34,618 nt of DNA from Shewanella hafniensis (GCF_019655335.1 NZ_BPFD01000049.1:1-34618); one strand, 5' to 3'. Numbered from the stretch's first letter, positions 1-8,620 are shown. A program made the numbers and translations. The notes: generated by a model from the letters alone, not told the origin.

Positions 1-295
1 AATGACAATAAATGTTATTCAGTAAGTGGATCATCTCCCGTACTTCATCACTTTTGAGCGAATAAAATACCGTTTGCGCTTCTTTGCGTGTGGTTACTAA
101 ATTATCTTTGCGTAACCAAGCAAGGTGTTGTGATAGTGCCGATTGACTTAAGCCTAATTTTTTATTCATTTCGCCAACGCACATTTCTCCTTCATTCAAT
201 AAATAACAAAGAATAAATAAACGGCGTTCGTTTGCGAGTGCCTTTAATAGCACTACCGCATGATCGGCTCGCTCCTGCATTAATTCAATATTCAT
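1..295 (-). CDS. ArsR/SmtB-family repressor, thiol-sensor type, 3' end cut by window
   Basis: A partial reading frame of 98 codons runs from an ATG at 295 to the window edge without a stop. Upstream on the minus strand lies an AGGAGATAA Shine-Dalgarno sequence with good spacing. The protein is a winged helix-turn-helix of the ArsR family; the recognition helix region reads GLSQSALSQHLAWLRKDNLV (about residues 48-67). No metal-binding ELCVCD motif is visible. It has Cys30 in the ILC segment and Cys97 in the terminal NNIYC, the arrangement found in the BigR/SqrR/YgaV group that senses persulfide or oxidants by forming a disulfide or polysulfide bridge. A third Cys is at 39. It diverges from the M28 peptidase. 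DNA binding as a dimer is known for the family; persulfide sensing here is inferred from the cysteines. Confidence 0.85.
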   Translation of the reverse strand, partial: MNIELMQERADHAVVLLKALANERRLFILCYLLNEGEMCVGEMNKKLGLSQSALSQHLAWLRKDNLVTTRKEAQTVFYSLKSDEVREMIHLLNNIYCH

Positions 296-431
296 TACGC
301 ACTTTATCTCCTAAAACTAACCCCTGCGCTAATATAGCGTTGCCTTACGGATATAGTCGGGACATAAAGCACACTTTTTGCTAGATTGTTTTTAAAAATG
401 GGACATGCTTAATAAAAATAAAGGAAATCTA
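296..431. promoter_or_regulatory. Divergent intergenic region, ArsR regulator and M28 peptidase
   Basis: This 136-bp AT-rich spacer carries both ribosome binding sites and must hold both promoters. An ArsR-type repressor commonly binds its own promoter, so the operator probably lies here. I could not identify a clear palindrome or confident -35/-10 pairs. Confidence 0.4.
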
Positions 432-1838
432 ATGAAGCCCTATCAAACTGCACTTCTCTCTAGTCTTTTAATTGGGAGTTTAAGTGCGTGCCAAACTCAA
501 GTAGAAACCGCCACGACAAGTGAAGCCATAAAATTACAACAGACGGCATTAGCTTCACAATTAGGCTATGACATAGTCGAATCGCTCACGGTTGAAGTGG
601 GCCCAAGACTTGCTGGTAGCCCAAAAGATATCATCGCCGTTAACTGGGCGATGGAGAAACTGACAAGCCTTGGATTTGACCGCGTTTATAAAGAACCAGT
701 ACAAGTGCCCATTTGGGAGCGCGGTGAAGCCAAAGCCAAAATAACCTTCCCAGTCGAGCAGCCGCTGGTCATTACTGCGCTTGGTGGCAGCGTTGCGACA
801 CCAGCAGGTGGTTTACAGGCTAAAATCGCACGTTTTGATAGCCTAGAGGCACTACAACAAGCCAAGCCTGAAGACGTGCAAGGTAAGATTGCGTTTATTG
901 ACCAAAAAACTGAACGCCACATTACTGGTGAAGGTTATGGCAAAAGCGTTGGCGGCCGCTCAAAAGGTGCCGTCGCAGCAGCGCAAAAAGGCGCAGTTGC
1001 GATCGTGATCCGCTCTATTGGCACAGATCATGACCGCATGGCCCATACAGGCGTTATGCGCTACCAAGATGACGTGCCAAAGATCCCCGCTGCTGCCATG
1101 TCAAACCCCGATGCAGATTTGGTCGATGCATTACTAAAACGCAATCCTGATGCTCTACTTGAATTGCAGATGTCACCAAAGAATGCAGGCTTTAATACGT
1201 CTTACAATGTCATTGCCGAAGTGACAGGCAGTAGCAAGCCCAATGAAATAGTATTGATTGGCGCTCATTTAGATTCTTGGGATGAAGGTACGGGTGCAAT
1301 TGATGATGGGGCGGGTGTCGCGATTGTGACAGCTGCAGCTAAGCATATTCAAGATCTTCCGGTAAAACCCGCTCGCACTGTCAGAGTGGTGCTATATGCC
1401 GCTGAAGAAATTGGGCTCGTGGGCGGTAAAGCCTATGCCGAAGCGCATAAGGCCGAATTACCATTGCACTACATTGCTGCAGAGTCTGATTTTGGTGCGG
1501 GCCGAATCTATCAAATCGATACTAAGGTCAATGAGAGCGCATGGACTGAGGTACAGCATGCACTTAGCCCTATGTCATTCAATGGTGTTGCACTTGGCAA
1601 CAACCAAGCTTCTGGCGGGCCTGATGTGTCTATGCTGCCAGCCCTAGGCGTACCTGTTGCATCATTAAGACAAGATGGTCACGATTACTTCGATTACCAT
1701 CACACACCGAATGATACCTTAGATAAGATTGACCCCGCCGCATTGGCTCAAAACGTCGCCGCATACGCACAATTTGCTTATATCATGGCAAATTCAACCG
1801 CGACATTAACGCCTTTAGCCATTCAGGCTGAAAAATAG
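432..1838 (+). CDS. M28-family zinc metallopeptidase lipoprotein with PA domain
   Basis: This is a secreted aminopeptidase or carboxypeptidase of family M28, resembling the carboxypeptidase Q group. I chose the ATG at 432 (468 aa) over one nine codons upstream, because AAGGAA precedes it and the signal peptide begins there. The lipobox LSAC places the lipidated Cys at residue 20. A protease-associated insert lies at about 120-250. The catalytic domain follows with the two-zinc ligand set: His279 and Asp281 in AHLDSW, bridging Asp291 in GAIDDGAG, Glu325-Glu326 in YAAEEIG (general base and ligand), Asp353 in ESDFG and His424 in HHTPNDT. All are present, so it should be active. It probably degrades peptides in the periplasm or at the outer membrane. 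It stands alone, convergent with yaaA. Exact substrate unknown. Confidence 0.9.
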   Translation: MKPYQTALLSSLLIGSLSACQTQVETATTSEAIKLQQTALASQLGYDIVESLTVEVGPRLAGSPKDIIAVNWAMEKLTSLGFDRVYKEPVQVPIWERGEAKAKITFPVEQPLVITALGGSVATPAGGLQAKIARFDSLEALQQAKPEDVQGKIAFIDQKTERHITGEGYGKSVGGRSKGAVAAAQKGAVAIVIRSIGTDHDRMAHTGVMRYQDDVPKIPAAAMSNPDADLVDALLKRNPDALLELQMSPKNAGFNTSYNVIAEVTGSSKPNEIVLIGAHLDSWDEGTGAIDDGAGVAIVTAAAKHIQDLPVKPARTVRVVLYAAEEIGLVGGKAYAEAHKAELPLHYIAAESDFGAGRIYQIDTKVNESAWTEVQHALSPMSFNGVALGNNQASGGPDVSMLPALGVPVASLRQDGHDYFDYHHTPNDTLDKIDPAALAQNVAAYAQFAYIMANSTATLTPLAIQAEK

Positions 1839-1869
1839 ATAGCTGAAAAATAGAGAGTTGATAAAAATA

Positions 1870-1901
1870 ATAGAGAGAACAACATAAGCTGTTCTCTCTA
1901 T
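1870..1901. terminator. Bidirectional terminator, M28 peptidase and yaaA
   Basis: A perfect 12-bp stem (ATAGAGAGAACA at 1870-1881 with TGTTCTCTCTAT at 1890-1901) closes an 8-nt loop between two convergent genes. On the minus strand it is followed by a T-rich run, so it best fits termination of yaaA. On the plus strand the T-tract is poor. Confidence 0.7.
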
Positions 1902-1926
1902 CAATTAACATCTTCTCGATATTGCG

Positions 1927-2700
1927 CTATTGCTCTGCACGTAAAAATGTTGGATGTGTCGGTGAACTTTGCTCTTCACTATAATAATAACCCGCGAGAT
2001 TAAATGCCTTTAACTCAGCTAGGGTATTCACTTTATTGGTGATGATATATCTCGCCATCATGCCCCTTGCACGCTTAGCAAAAAAACTGATCACTTTATA
2101 TTGACCATTTTTACCATCTTTAAACACGGGTGAAATTAATTGCCCTTGCAGTTTTTTAGGCTTTATCGCTTTGAAATACTCATTAGAAGCAAGATTGACA
2201 ATTATATCGCTACCACTTTCCGCAAGCGCTTCATTTACCGCTTGCGTTAAGGTATCACCCCAAAATTCATATAGATTTTTACCTTTTGGATTCGAAAGTG
2301 CCGTTCCCATCTCTAAGCGGTAAGGCATGATTAAATCCAGCGGTCTGAGTAGCCCATAAAGACCCGATAGAATACGCAGCTGCGACTGAGTCTGAGCGAT
2401 TTCAGCTTCTGATAAGCTATCAGCATCGAAACCTGTATACACATCGCCTCTAAAGGCAAATATAGCCTGTTTGGCATTATCTAAATTAAAATCTGGCTGC
2501 CACTCTCCGAAACGCGCCGCATTTAAACCCGCAATTTTATCGCTCACCTTCATTAAAGTCGCAATATCTGAAGGGGTCAATTGCCGACAAACTTGGATCA
2601 ATTCCTGACTATGAGTTAAGAAATCAGGCTGTGAATACACCTGTGTCAGTGGCGGCTGTTCAAAATCTAAGGTCTTCGCCGGCGAAACCAATATCAACAT
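1927..2700 (-). CDS. yaaA: Peroxide stress protein YaaA (DUF328/UPF0246)
   Basis: The product of 257 aa begins [14 protein letters not shown], the hallmark N-terminus of the YaaA family. The start at 2700 is chosen because GGGAG lies just upstream and because the open frame beyond it (to 2763) has no family similarity and runs into the neighbouring terminator. Other family segments are visible: [22 protein letters not shown], a central [11 protein letters not shown] and the [14 protein letters not shown] block. In E. coli YaaA limits intracellular iron during hydrogen peroxide stress and binds DNA; it is cytoplasmic. The gene is monocistronic, bounded by terminators on both sides. No OxyR site could be recognised upstream. 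Confidence 0.95.
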   Translation of the reverse strand: MLILVSPAKTLDFEQPPLTQVYSQPDFLTHSQELIQVCRQLTPSDIATLMKVSDKIAGLNAARFGEWQPDFNLDNAKQAIFAFRGDVYTGFDADSLSEAEIAQTQSQLRILSGLYGLLRPLDLIMPYRLEMGTALSNPKGKNLYEFWGDTLTQAVNEALAESGSDIIVNLASNEYFKAIKPKKLQGQLISPVFKDGKNGQYKVISFFAKRARGMMARYIITNKVNTLAELKAFNLAGYYYSEEQSSPTHPTFLRAEQ

Positions 2701-2752
2701 CAAAAACTCCCAACAGAAACAAAAAGACATGCCTATGATACTGAACGAACAT

Positions 2753-2779
2753 AAAAAAACCACGCTTTAACGGCGTGGT
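2753..2779 (-). terminator. Rho-independent terminator of the AGCS symporter gene
   Basis: On the minus strand ACCACGC and GCGTGGT form a 7-bp GC-rich stem around a 7-nt loop, followed directly by a run of six or seven T. It lies 50 bp after the stop of the symporter gene and upstream of the yaaA start. Confidence 0.85.
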
Positions 2780-2829
2780 CTTTTCGATTGCGACAATCAG
2801 AAATCTCTGTCGTCGACTATCTGGGTTAC

Positions 2830-4272
2830 CTAAGGCTTTTTAACCGATGTAAGACTGGCATCTTGCCAAATATCATCATCGAGTTGATCCATTAATTCAG
2901 GAAACTTACTGCGATCAAACTCAGGAGACTTACCCGCTTTGACCTGCTCGCGATAATCGTTGATTACGCGAATAGCCAAACCTGATAACAGTAGGAGGGC
3001 GATAATGTTCACTGTCGCCATTAATCCCATAGAAACGTCGGCTAAGTTCCACACCAGACTTATCTTCGCCACGGCACCAAACATCACCATACCCAATACA
3101 CACAAACGGAACAAAGGCAGTAATTTGGTACTGTTGCCCATTAAAAACATAACGTTTGTTTCAGCGTAAGAGTAATTGGCTATGATTGATGTAAAGCAGA
3201 ATAAGAAAATCGCTACCGCAATAAACGCCCCACCCCAGTCACCAACATGAGTAGACATAGCATTAATGGTTAATCGTATGCCATCGTCACTCGAGCCAAT
3301 ATCTCCTGATAGTAGGATTATTGCAGCCGTTGCAGTACAAATAACAATAGTGTCAGCAAACACACCCATCATTTGTACAAAACCTTGGGATGCTGGATGG
3401 TTCGGATTAGGCGACGCACTGGCCGCGACATTCGCCGCGCTCCCCATACCCGCTTCGTTCGAAAAGAGTCCGCGTGCAATACCCGCTTGCATAGCTTGCG
3501 CGACAGTATAAGCGACACCACCGGCAGCAGCCTCTTGCCAACCAAAAGCACTTTTCACAATTAAGCTAATAATCGCAGGTAGTTGATCAAGGTTGAAAAT
3601 AACGATGATAAAGGCAACGAGAATATAGGCTAATGCCATGATAGGAACAATAAACTCAGAGACTCGGGCAACTTTACGCAGACCACCGACAATAACAAAT
3701 CCACTGGCAATCACGAGTCCAATCCCGACATAAGTTGGATTAAACCCAAAAACTCGCTCCATGGCTCCAGTAATCGTATTTGCTTGCACCGCGTTAAATA
3801 CCAGACCAAAAGCAATGATCAGGAATACAGCAAATAAAATGCCCATCCAGCGCTGACCCAAGCCTTTTTCCATGTAGTAAGAAGGACCACCGCGGAACTG
3901 ACCGTTATGATCACGTACTTTGTAAACCTGCGCTAAGGTTGATTCAACCATAGCAGTAGCCATACCTAAAATAGCGATAAGCCACATCCAAAATACCGCA
4001 CCAGGACCTGCAGCACCAATAGCGACTGCAACACCGGCCATATTACCGGCACCGACACGGGCCGCCATACTGGTACAAAAGACTTGAAATGATGAAAGAC
4101 CGCTATCGCAACCTTGGCGACTCATGGTCATGACTTTGATGGAATGTTTAAAGTGGGTTAACTGGATAAAGGCAAGTCTAATGGTAAAATAAAGACCAGC
4201 TCCTACTAGCCCATATACTAACAACTTACCCCAAAGTAGCGCATTCAAAAAATTAACTATGGTTTCTAACAT
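2830..4272 (-). CDS. Sodium:alanine/glycine symporter, AGCS family
   Basis: This 480-aa inner-membrane protein has about eleven hydrophobic segments and the conserved features of the alanine/glycine:cation symporter family (AgcS/AlsT/DagA type). These are GPGAVFWMWLIAILGMATAM near residues 88-107, GGPSYYMEKGLG shortly after, and SNEAGMGSAANVAAS in the middle, which belongs to the substrate and sodium site. It imports a small neutral amino acid such as alanine or glycine with sodium; the exact substrate cannot be read from sequence. The ATG at 4272 has an AGAAG element upstream. It is transcribed alone, diverging from phosphoketolase, with a long leader that contains a nested inverted-repeat structure at 4374-4434. 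A good terminator follows. Confidence 0.93.
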   Translation of the reverse strand: MLETIVNFLNALLWGKLLVYGLVGAGLYFTIRLAFIQLTHFKHSIKVMTMSRQGCDSGLSSFQVFCTSMAARVGAGNMAGVAVAIGAAGPGAVFWMWLIAILGMATAMVESTLAQVYKVRDHNGQFRGGPSYYMEKGLGQRWMGILFAVFLIIAFGLVFNAVQANTITGAMERVFGFNPTYVGIGLVIASGFVIVGGLRKVARVSEFIVPIMALAYILVAFIIVIFNLDQLPAIISLIVKSAFGWQEAAAGGVAYTVAQAMQAGIARGLFSNEAGMGSAANVAASASPNPNHPASQGFVQMMGVFADTIVICTATAAIILLSGDIGSSDDGIRLTINAMSTHVGDWGGAFIAVAIFLFCFTSIIANYSYAETNVMFLMGNSTKLLPLFRLCVLGMVMFGAVAKISLVWNLADVSMGLMATVNIIALLLLSGLAIRVINDYREQVKAGKSPEFDRSKFPELMDQLDDDIWQDASLTSVKKP

Positions 4273-4373
4273 ATTATTTTACTTCTTCCCGTAGCAAATG
4301 CTCCTCAAATTGAATGGCAATTAGAGGTACAACATCTGTGGTGAATGAATCCTTCCAAGTTAAAGGTAAGAAT

Positions 4374-4434
4374 TTCGGTAGATTTATTTTTTCAAATTAT
4401 CCTTCCGTGAATTTACAACATCACGGCTACCGAA
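4374..4434 (-). ncRNA. Candidate structured leader of the AGCS symporter mRNA
   Basis: Read on the minus strand, an outer 8-bp stem (TTCGGTAG with CTACCGAA) encloses a perfect 6-bp stem (CCGTGA with TCACGG, 10-nt loop) that stacks on it without a gap on the 5' side. A 23-nt A/T-rich single strand closes the other side. It ends about 100 nt before the start codon. It does not resemble the glycine riboswitch known upstream of some AGCS genes. It may be a cis-acting RNA or a DNA operator; sequence alone does not decide. Confidence 0.4.
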
Positions 4435-4631
4435 TTCAACGCAGCAAAATAGCACAGTATTCGAAATTGCTCATGTGATCAAGCTCGCGTTTGCGCAGTT
4501 AAACACCATCAACATCACGTCTCACAACATAAGCTAAGTCACTGTTAAAGCTGAATTAACAAAAGTGCACAGTTAGCACATTATTTTTAACAGTAAAAAC
4601 AACTTTTAAAATTTGGATGCAGGGCACATTT

Positions 4632-4648
4632 TTGTAATAAAATTACAA
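4632..4648. promoter_or_regulatory. HexR-type operator upstream of phosphoketolase
   Basis: TTGTAATAAAATTACAA is a perfect palindrome around three A/T bases. It fits the HexR site known from Shewanella, tTGTAATwwwATTACAa, at every position. It abuts a -10-like TATAGT at 4650-4655 and therefore sits inside the presumed promoter, where binding would repress. HexR is the RpiR-family regulator that responds to 2-keto-3-deoxy-6-phosphogluconate. Confidence 0.75.
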
Positions 4649-4705
4649 ATATAGTAGTCACATAGAAACTTCAATCATCTCTTGTTTGTTTTAGTGAGGC
4701 TTTAT

Positions 4706-7072
4706 ATGACACAAATACATGAAATCAATGCACTGAAAAAATATGTCAGAGCGACTAACTTTCTTGCGACCTCGCAGATTTATCTCAAACAAAACGTCTT
4801 ACATAAACGTCCACTTGCCCATACTGATATCAAACCACGTTTACTTGGCCACTGGGGTACCTGCCCCGGCATTAACTTTGTTTACGCCAACATTAATAGA
4901 TTGATTGTTAAACACAATCGCTCATTCATCTATTTAGTTGGTCCAGGTCATGGTTTCCCTGCAGTACAAGCTAACTTATTCATAGAGGGTTCGTTAAGCC
5001 ATTTCTATCCTGAAACAATCCCCTACAATGAAACGGGTATCGAAGATATTTGTAAGAAGTTTTCCGCAGCTTACGGCTATCCTTCACATGCAAACCCAGA
5101 AGCTCCAGGACAAATTCTTGAAGGTGGCGAACTCGGCTACTCACTTTCAGTAGGCTGGGGCGCTGTTCTCGATAATCCAGATCTGATCGCCACCGTCTTA
5201 ATTGGTGACGGTGAAGCAGAAACTGGGCCATTAGCCGCATCTTGGTATGCAAATCGCTTAGTATCTCCTGCGACTAGCGGTGCAGTATTACCGATTGTGC
5301 ATATCAATGGCTATAAAATTTCAGGCCCAACCCGCATGGGACGCATGAGTCATGAAGAACTGGAGCTTGAATTCCGTGGTCTTGGCTACTTCCCTATTAT
5401 CGTTGATAACGAATTAGAAGAAGATATCTATGTGCAAATGACAAATGCCATGGATACCGCTTACGCCATGATCAATGATATCCAACGTCGTGCCCGCAGT
5501 GGCGAAGATGTGGTTAAGCCTAAATGGCCAGTGATTTTAATGCGTACCGCCAAAGGTTGGACCGGTGTCAGTGAGTATAAAGGTAAGAAACTCGAAGGTA
5601 ACTGCGAATCACACCAAGTGATCGTCAATAAATGTGCTACAGATAAAGGCCATCTGGATGCACTAAACAATTGGCTTGCCAGTTACAACTTCCAAGAACT
5701 TTACCAAATGAATGATAAAGGTGAGCTTATTTTTGATGCAGACATTTGCTCATTAATTCCACCTAAGCAACTTGCCTGTGGTCGTCAACATTTGAGTTAC
5801 GGCGGGGAAGTCGTTAGAGCGTTAGCGAATCCCGATCTCGAAAAACTTAGCTATGGCCCAGAAGTACCACGTGGTCACCGTGGTTATTCAATGCTGAAAA
5901 TGGGCGAATGGATGCGTGATGCATTCAAGTTGAACCGTGATCAACGTAATCTACGTATTTTTAGCCCTGATGAAACCTATTCAAATCAGTTACAAGCTGT
6001 ATTTGAAGAAACCGATCGCGCATGGCAATGGCCAATTGAAAGCTGGGATGAAGACATGTCCCGTGAAGGGCGAGTCATTGAACTGCTTTCTGAAAACTTG
6101 CTGTTTGGTATGTTACACGGTTACACAGTCACAGGCCGCCACGGTATGTTCCCAACCTATGAGTCATTCTCACAAGTGATCTCATCGATGGCAGACCAAT
6201 ACTGTAAATACGTCTACGCGAGCCAAGGCGTACACTTCCGTAAGCCACTGCCTGCATGTAACGTCGTTTTATCTTCGTTGCTAGAACGCCAAGACCATAA
6301 TGGCTACTCGCATCAAAACCCGTCTTTCCTGGGCGCTATGCTAGAGAAGCATCCTAAAATTATCTCTGCTTATTTACCAGCAGATGCCAACAGCACCTTA
6401 GTTTATACCGAACGCGCTTATGCTGACCGCGACAAACTCAATATTCTCGTTGCGGGTAAGAAAGAGTTACCACAATGGTTAAGCTTGGAAGAAGCGCGTA
6501 AACAAGCAAAAGATGGCGTGATGGTTTGGGATTTTGCCTCTGATGAGAATCCAGATATTGTGTTGGCAGGTTGTGGTGATTACGTCACTCAAGAATGTAT
6601 GGCTTCATTAGTATTGATCAGAGAACTGCTTCCAAGAGTCAAAATTCGCTTCGTTAGCGTCACAGAATTAAGCAGTGATGGCCTAGGAAGTCGCAAATTT
6701 AAAGAAAAACCTTGGTTAATGGACGAAATATTTACCCAAGATAAAGGCGTGGTGTTCAACTATCACGGTTATCCAAATACGATCAAAAAGTTAATATTTG
6801 ATTACAAAGGCAGCCGTCGCTTCAGAATCAAAGGCTATGAAGAAGAAGGTTCAACAACCACTCCATTCGATATGGGCGTTCGTAACGGTACATCACGTTA
6901 TCACCTAGTAATTGATATGGCTTATAAACTGTTCCAACAGGGCGTCATTGATGAAACTATGCACGTCTCCATCACCACTGACATGTTGCAAAGATTAGTT
7001 GATCACCGCAACTATATTAAAGCCAATGGTGTCGACCCAGTAGAAATTGAGAATTGGGTATGGACACGTTAA
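4706..7072 (+). CDS. xfp: Phosphoketolase (xylulose-5-P/fructose-6-P)
   Basis: The enzyme splits xylulose 5-phosphate, and often fructose 6-phosphate, with phosphate into acetyl phosphate plus glyceraldehyde 3-phosphate or erythrose 4-phosphate. It uses thiamine diphosphate in the cytoplasm. The ATG at 4706 gives 788 aa, the usual length; a TTG eight codons upstream lacks a ribosome site, whereas GTGAGG precedes 4706. Family motifs are clear: GHWGTCPGINFVYAN near residue 48, VGPGHG near 78, the ThDP/Mg motif GDGEAETG at about 167 and HINGYKISGPTRMGR near 199. The XFP N-terminal, central transketolase-like and C-terminal domains appear complete. It is monocistronic with its own terminator. The acetyl phosphate would feed Pta/AckA, which are not in this window. 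A HexR-type operator suggests control with sugar catabolism. Confidence 0.96.
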   Translation: MTQIHEINALKKYVRATNFLATSQIYLKQNVLHKRPLAHTDIKPRLLGHWGTCPGINFVYANINRLIVKHNRSFIYLVGPGHGFPAVQANLFIEGSLSHFYPETIPYNETGIEDICKKFSAAYGYPSHANPEAPGQILEGGELGYSLSVGWGAVLDNPDLIATVLIGDGEAETGPLAASWYANRLVSPATSGAVLPIVHINGYKISGPTRMGRMSHEELELEFRGLGYFPIIVDNELEEDIYVQMTNAMDTAYAMINDIQRRARSGEDVVKPKWPVILMRTAKGWTGVSEYKGKKLEGNCESHQVIVNKCATDKGHLDALNNWLASYNFQELYQMNDKGELIFDADICSLIPPKQLACGRQHLSYGGEVVRALANPDLEKLSYGPEVPRGHRGYSMLKMGEWMRDAFKLNRDQRNLRIFSPDETYSNQLQAVFEETDRAWQWPIESWDEDMSREGRVIELLSENLLFGMLHGYTVTGRHGMFPTYESFSQVISSMADQYCKYVYASQGVHFRKPLPACNVVLSSLLERQDHNGYSHQNPSFLGAMLEKHPKIISAYLPADANSTLVYTERAYADRDKLNILVAGKKELPQWLSLEEARKQAKDGVMVWDFASDENPDIVLAGCGDYVTQECMASLVLIRELLPRVKIRFVSVTELSSDGLGSRKFKEKPWLMDEIFTQDKGVVFNYHGYPNTIKKLIFDYKGSRRFRIKGYEEEGSTTTPFDMGVRNGTSRYHLVIDMAYKLFQQGVIDETMHVSITTDMLQRLVDHRNYIKANGVDPVEIENWVWTR

Positions 7073-7105
7073 AGTTTACTAAAAAATAACAAAACAATTC
7101 ATTTT

Positions 7106-7132
7106 AAAGGCATTCCTCGGAGTGCCTTTTTT
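7106..7132 (+). terminator. Terminator of phosphoketolase gene
   Basis: AAAGGCATTC pairs with GAGTGCCTTT (one T:G pair) around a tight CTCG loop, followed by a run of T. It lies 33 bp after the stop codon. Confidence 0.85.
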
Positions 7133-7329
7133 ATGTTTAAAAAACAACTTACAGCACGAGCGACCATAAAAAGAAAACTCTTAACACTGGTAAAACTTAA
7201 CAAACCAAGTGATAATTAACCGCTGGCTACAATACCAAAGGATCCCCACATTAAGTGCTAGCAATGTTTTGCACATATACGGCAAGACATATTGGTGGAG
7301 AATCATAAATAATGGAATTGGAGAACATG

Positions 7330-8421
7330 ATGAATCATAAATTAAAATTTGTACTGCTTGCATCGCTATTACCTTTCACTGTATCTGCGGCTCAAGAACT
7401 GACTCCTTGGTATGTTGGCGCAGGTTTAGGCGTTAACAACTATGAACATATCGCGACCCAGAATGGTCAAGATGACCCATATGCATGGGATGTATTCGCA
7501 GGCTATATGTTCAATGATTACTTCGGCGCTGAAATCGGCTTCCGTGATTTAGGTAATGCAGATTGGACTAATGGGGCCACCAGTAATGATGCTGGCGTTA
7601 AAGGTTCGACGCTAGGCTTAGTAGGTATCTGGCCACTAGCCAATCGCTGGAGCTTATCAGCCGAAGCGGGTGCAATGTACTATTCACTTGAAAACAACCA
7701 GCATAATGGTAGTGTTTCAAGCAAATACAGTACAAACGACTTTGCTCCATACTTAGGTGCAGGTGTTGGTTACAACTTCACTGATAACCTGAAGTTACAA
7801 GCTAAATATCGTCGTTATGAAAACCTAAATGACGATTACAACATCGTTGAAGCTGATAGCAACTACTGGGGTCTTGAACTGAGCTACCGTTTCGGTTCTC
7901 CAGCAGCTGCAGCACCTGTTGCAGCTGCGGTTATCGCAGCAGCACCTGTTGACTCAGACAACGATGGTGTTTATGACGATAAAGATCAATGTCCAGCTAC
8001 ACCAGTAACGCATAAAGTTGATTCTGTTGGCTGTACAATTTACGAAAACGTAAAAAATAAAGAAGACGTGGGTTCAATCCAGTTTGCTAACGATTCTGCT
8101 GTAGTTAAAAAGGTTTTCTACAAAGATATCGAAAGACTCGCTAACTACCTGAACAAAAACCCAGAGTTCACAGTTGAAATCGCTGGCCACGCCTCAAACG
8201 TAGGTAAACCAGATTACAACATGGTGCTGTCTGACAAACGTGCTGACGCAGTTGCTCAAATTCTTGTTGAGAAATACGGTATCAGCAAAAACCGCGTAAC
8301 TTCTAACGGTTACGGTGTTACTCAGCCATTAGTTGCTGGTGACTCGAAAGAAGCTTACGCAGCTAACCGTCGTATCGAAGCCATTGTAACGACTACGACT
8401 AAACAACCTGTTCTTAAGTAA
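7330..8421 (+). CDS. ompA: OmpA-family outer membrane protein
   Basis: A 363-aa OmpA-like porin. Of three possible ATGs (7312, 7327, 7330) I chose 7330, which has TGGAG six bases upstream and starts a clean signal peptide, MNHKLKFVLLASLLPFTVSA, cut before AQEL. The order is: 8-stranded barrel at about 22-190 ending in SYRFG, an Ala/Pro linker, one thrombospondin-3-like calcium repeat (DSDNDGVYDDKDQCP), then an OmpA C-terminal domain from about 245. In that domain the usual GHTD reads GHAS at 286-289, so the Asp that binds diaminopimelate is Ser, while the Arg of LSDKRA (Arg304) is kept. It should sit in the outer membrane and may contact peptidoglycan. It is monocistronic with a strong terminator; the leader of about 200 nt is gene-free. 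Confidence 0.93.
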   Translation: MNHKLKFVLLASLLPFTVSAAQELTPWYVGAGLGVNNYEHIATQNGQDDPYAWDVFAGYMFNDYFGAEIGFRDLGNADWTNGATSNDAGVKGSTLGLVGIWPLANRWSLSAEAGAMYYSLENNQHNGSVSSKYSTNDFAPYLGAGVGYNFTDNLKLQAKYRRYENLNDDYNIVEADSNYWGLELSYRFGSPAAAAPVAAAVIAAAPVDSDNDGVYDDKDQCPATPVTHKVDSVGCTIYENVKNKEDVGSIQFANDSAVVKKVFYKDIERLANYLNKNPEFTVEIAGHASNVGKPDYNMVLSDKRADAVAQILVEKYGISKNRVTSNGYGVTQPLVAGDSKEAYAANRRIEAIVTTTTKQPVLK

Positions 8422-8438
8422 TATTACTTATTGACGTA

Positions 8439-8472
8439 AAAAAGTCGCTGCTTGCAGCGACTTTTTGTTTTT
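8439..8472 (+). terminator. Strong terminator of ompA
   Basis: AAAAAGTCGCTG pairs with CAGCGACTTTTT around a short loop, followed by more T. It is a textbook intrinsic terminator 18 bp after the stop codon. Confidence 0.92.
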
Positions 8473-8568
8473 ATGGGGTATACACTAGGAAAAGCGATGC
8501 CCTCTACCACAGCCAAGATGAGAGCCTGTATCTCATGCCAAACCTAAATAGACATAAAATTGTCATTT

Positions 8569-8585
8569 TTGTAATTTTTTTACAT
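8569..8585. promoter_or_regulatory. HexR-like site upstream of tal-pgi
   Basis: The core TGTAATTTTTTTACA (8570-8584) matches the HexR consensus TGTAATwwwATTACA except for one base in the right half. It lies just upstream of a candidate promoter (TTGGAA at 8592-8597, 17 bp, TCTAAT at 8615-8620), a position different from the site at phosphoketolase. Confidence 0.55.
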
Positions 8586-8591
8586 TCAAGG

Positions 8592-8620
8592 TTGGAAAAG
8601 TTGGCAAAATCGCTTCTAAT
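8592..8620 (+). promoter_or_regulatory. Candidate sigma-70 promoter of tal-pgi
   Basis: TTGGAA and TCTAAT are separated by exactly 17 bp, about 50 bp before the tal start. Each hexamer has mismatches to consensus, so this is a prediction only. Confidence 0.4.

Larger units (their letters stand above)
4273..4705. promoter_or_regulatory. 433-bp divergent control region, symporter and phosphoketolase
   Basis: No gene is visible here. On the symporter side it contains the two-stem inverted repeat at 4374-4434. At 4474-4489 TGTGA, six bases and TCGCG make a partial match to the CRP consensus, with a good left half only. On the phosphoketolase side lies the HexR-type palindrome at 4632-4648, followed at once by a -10-like TATAGT at 4650-4655. 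Confidence 0.6.
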
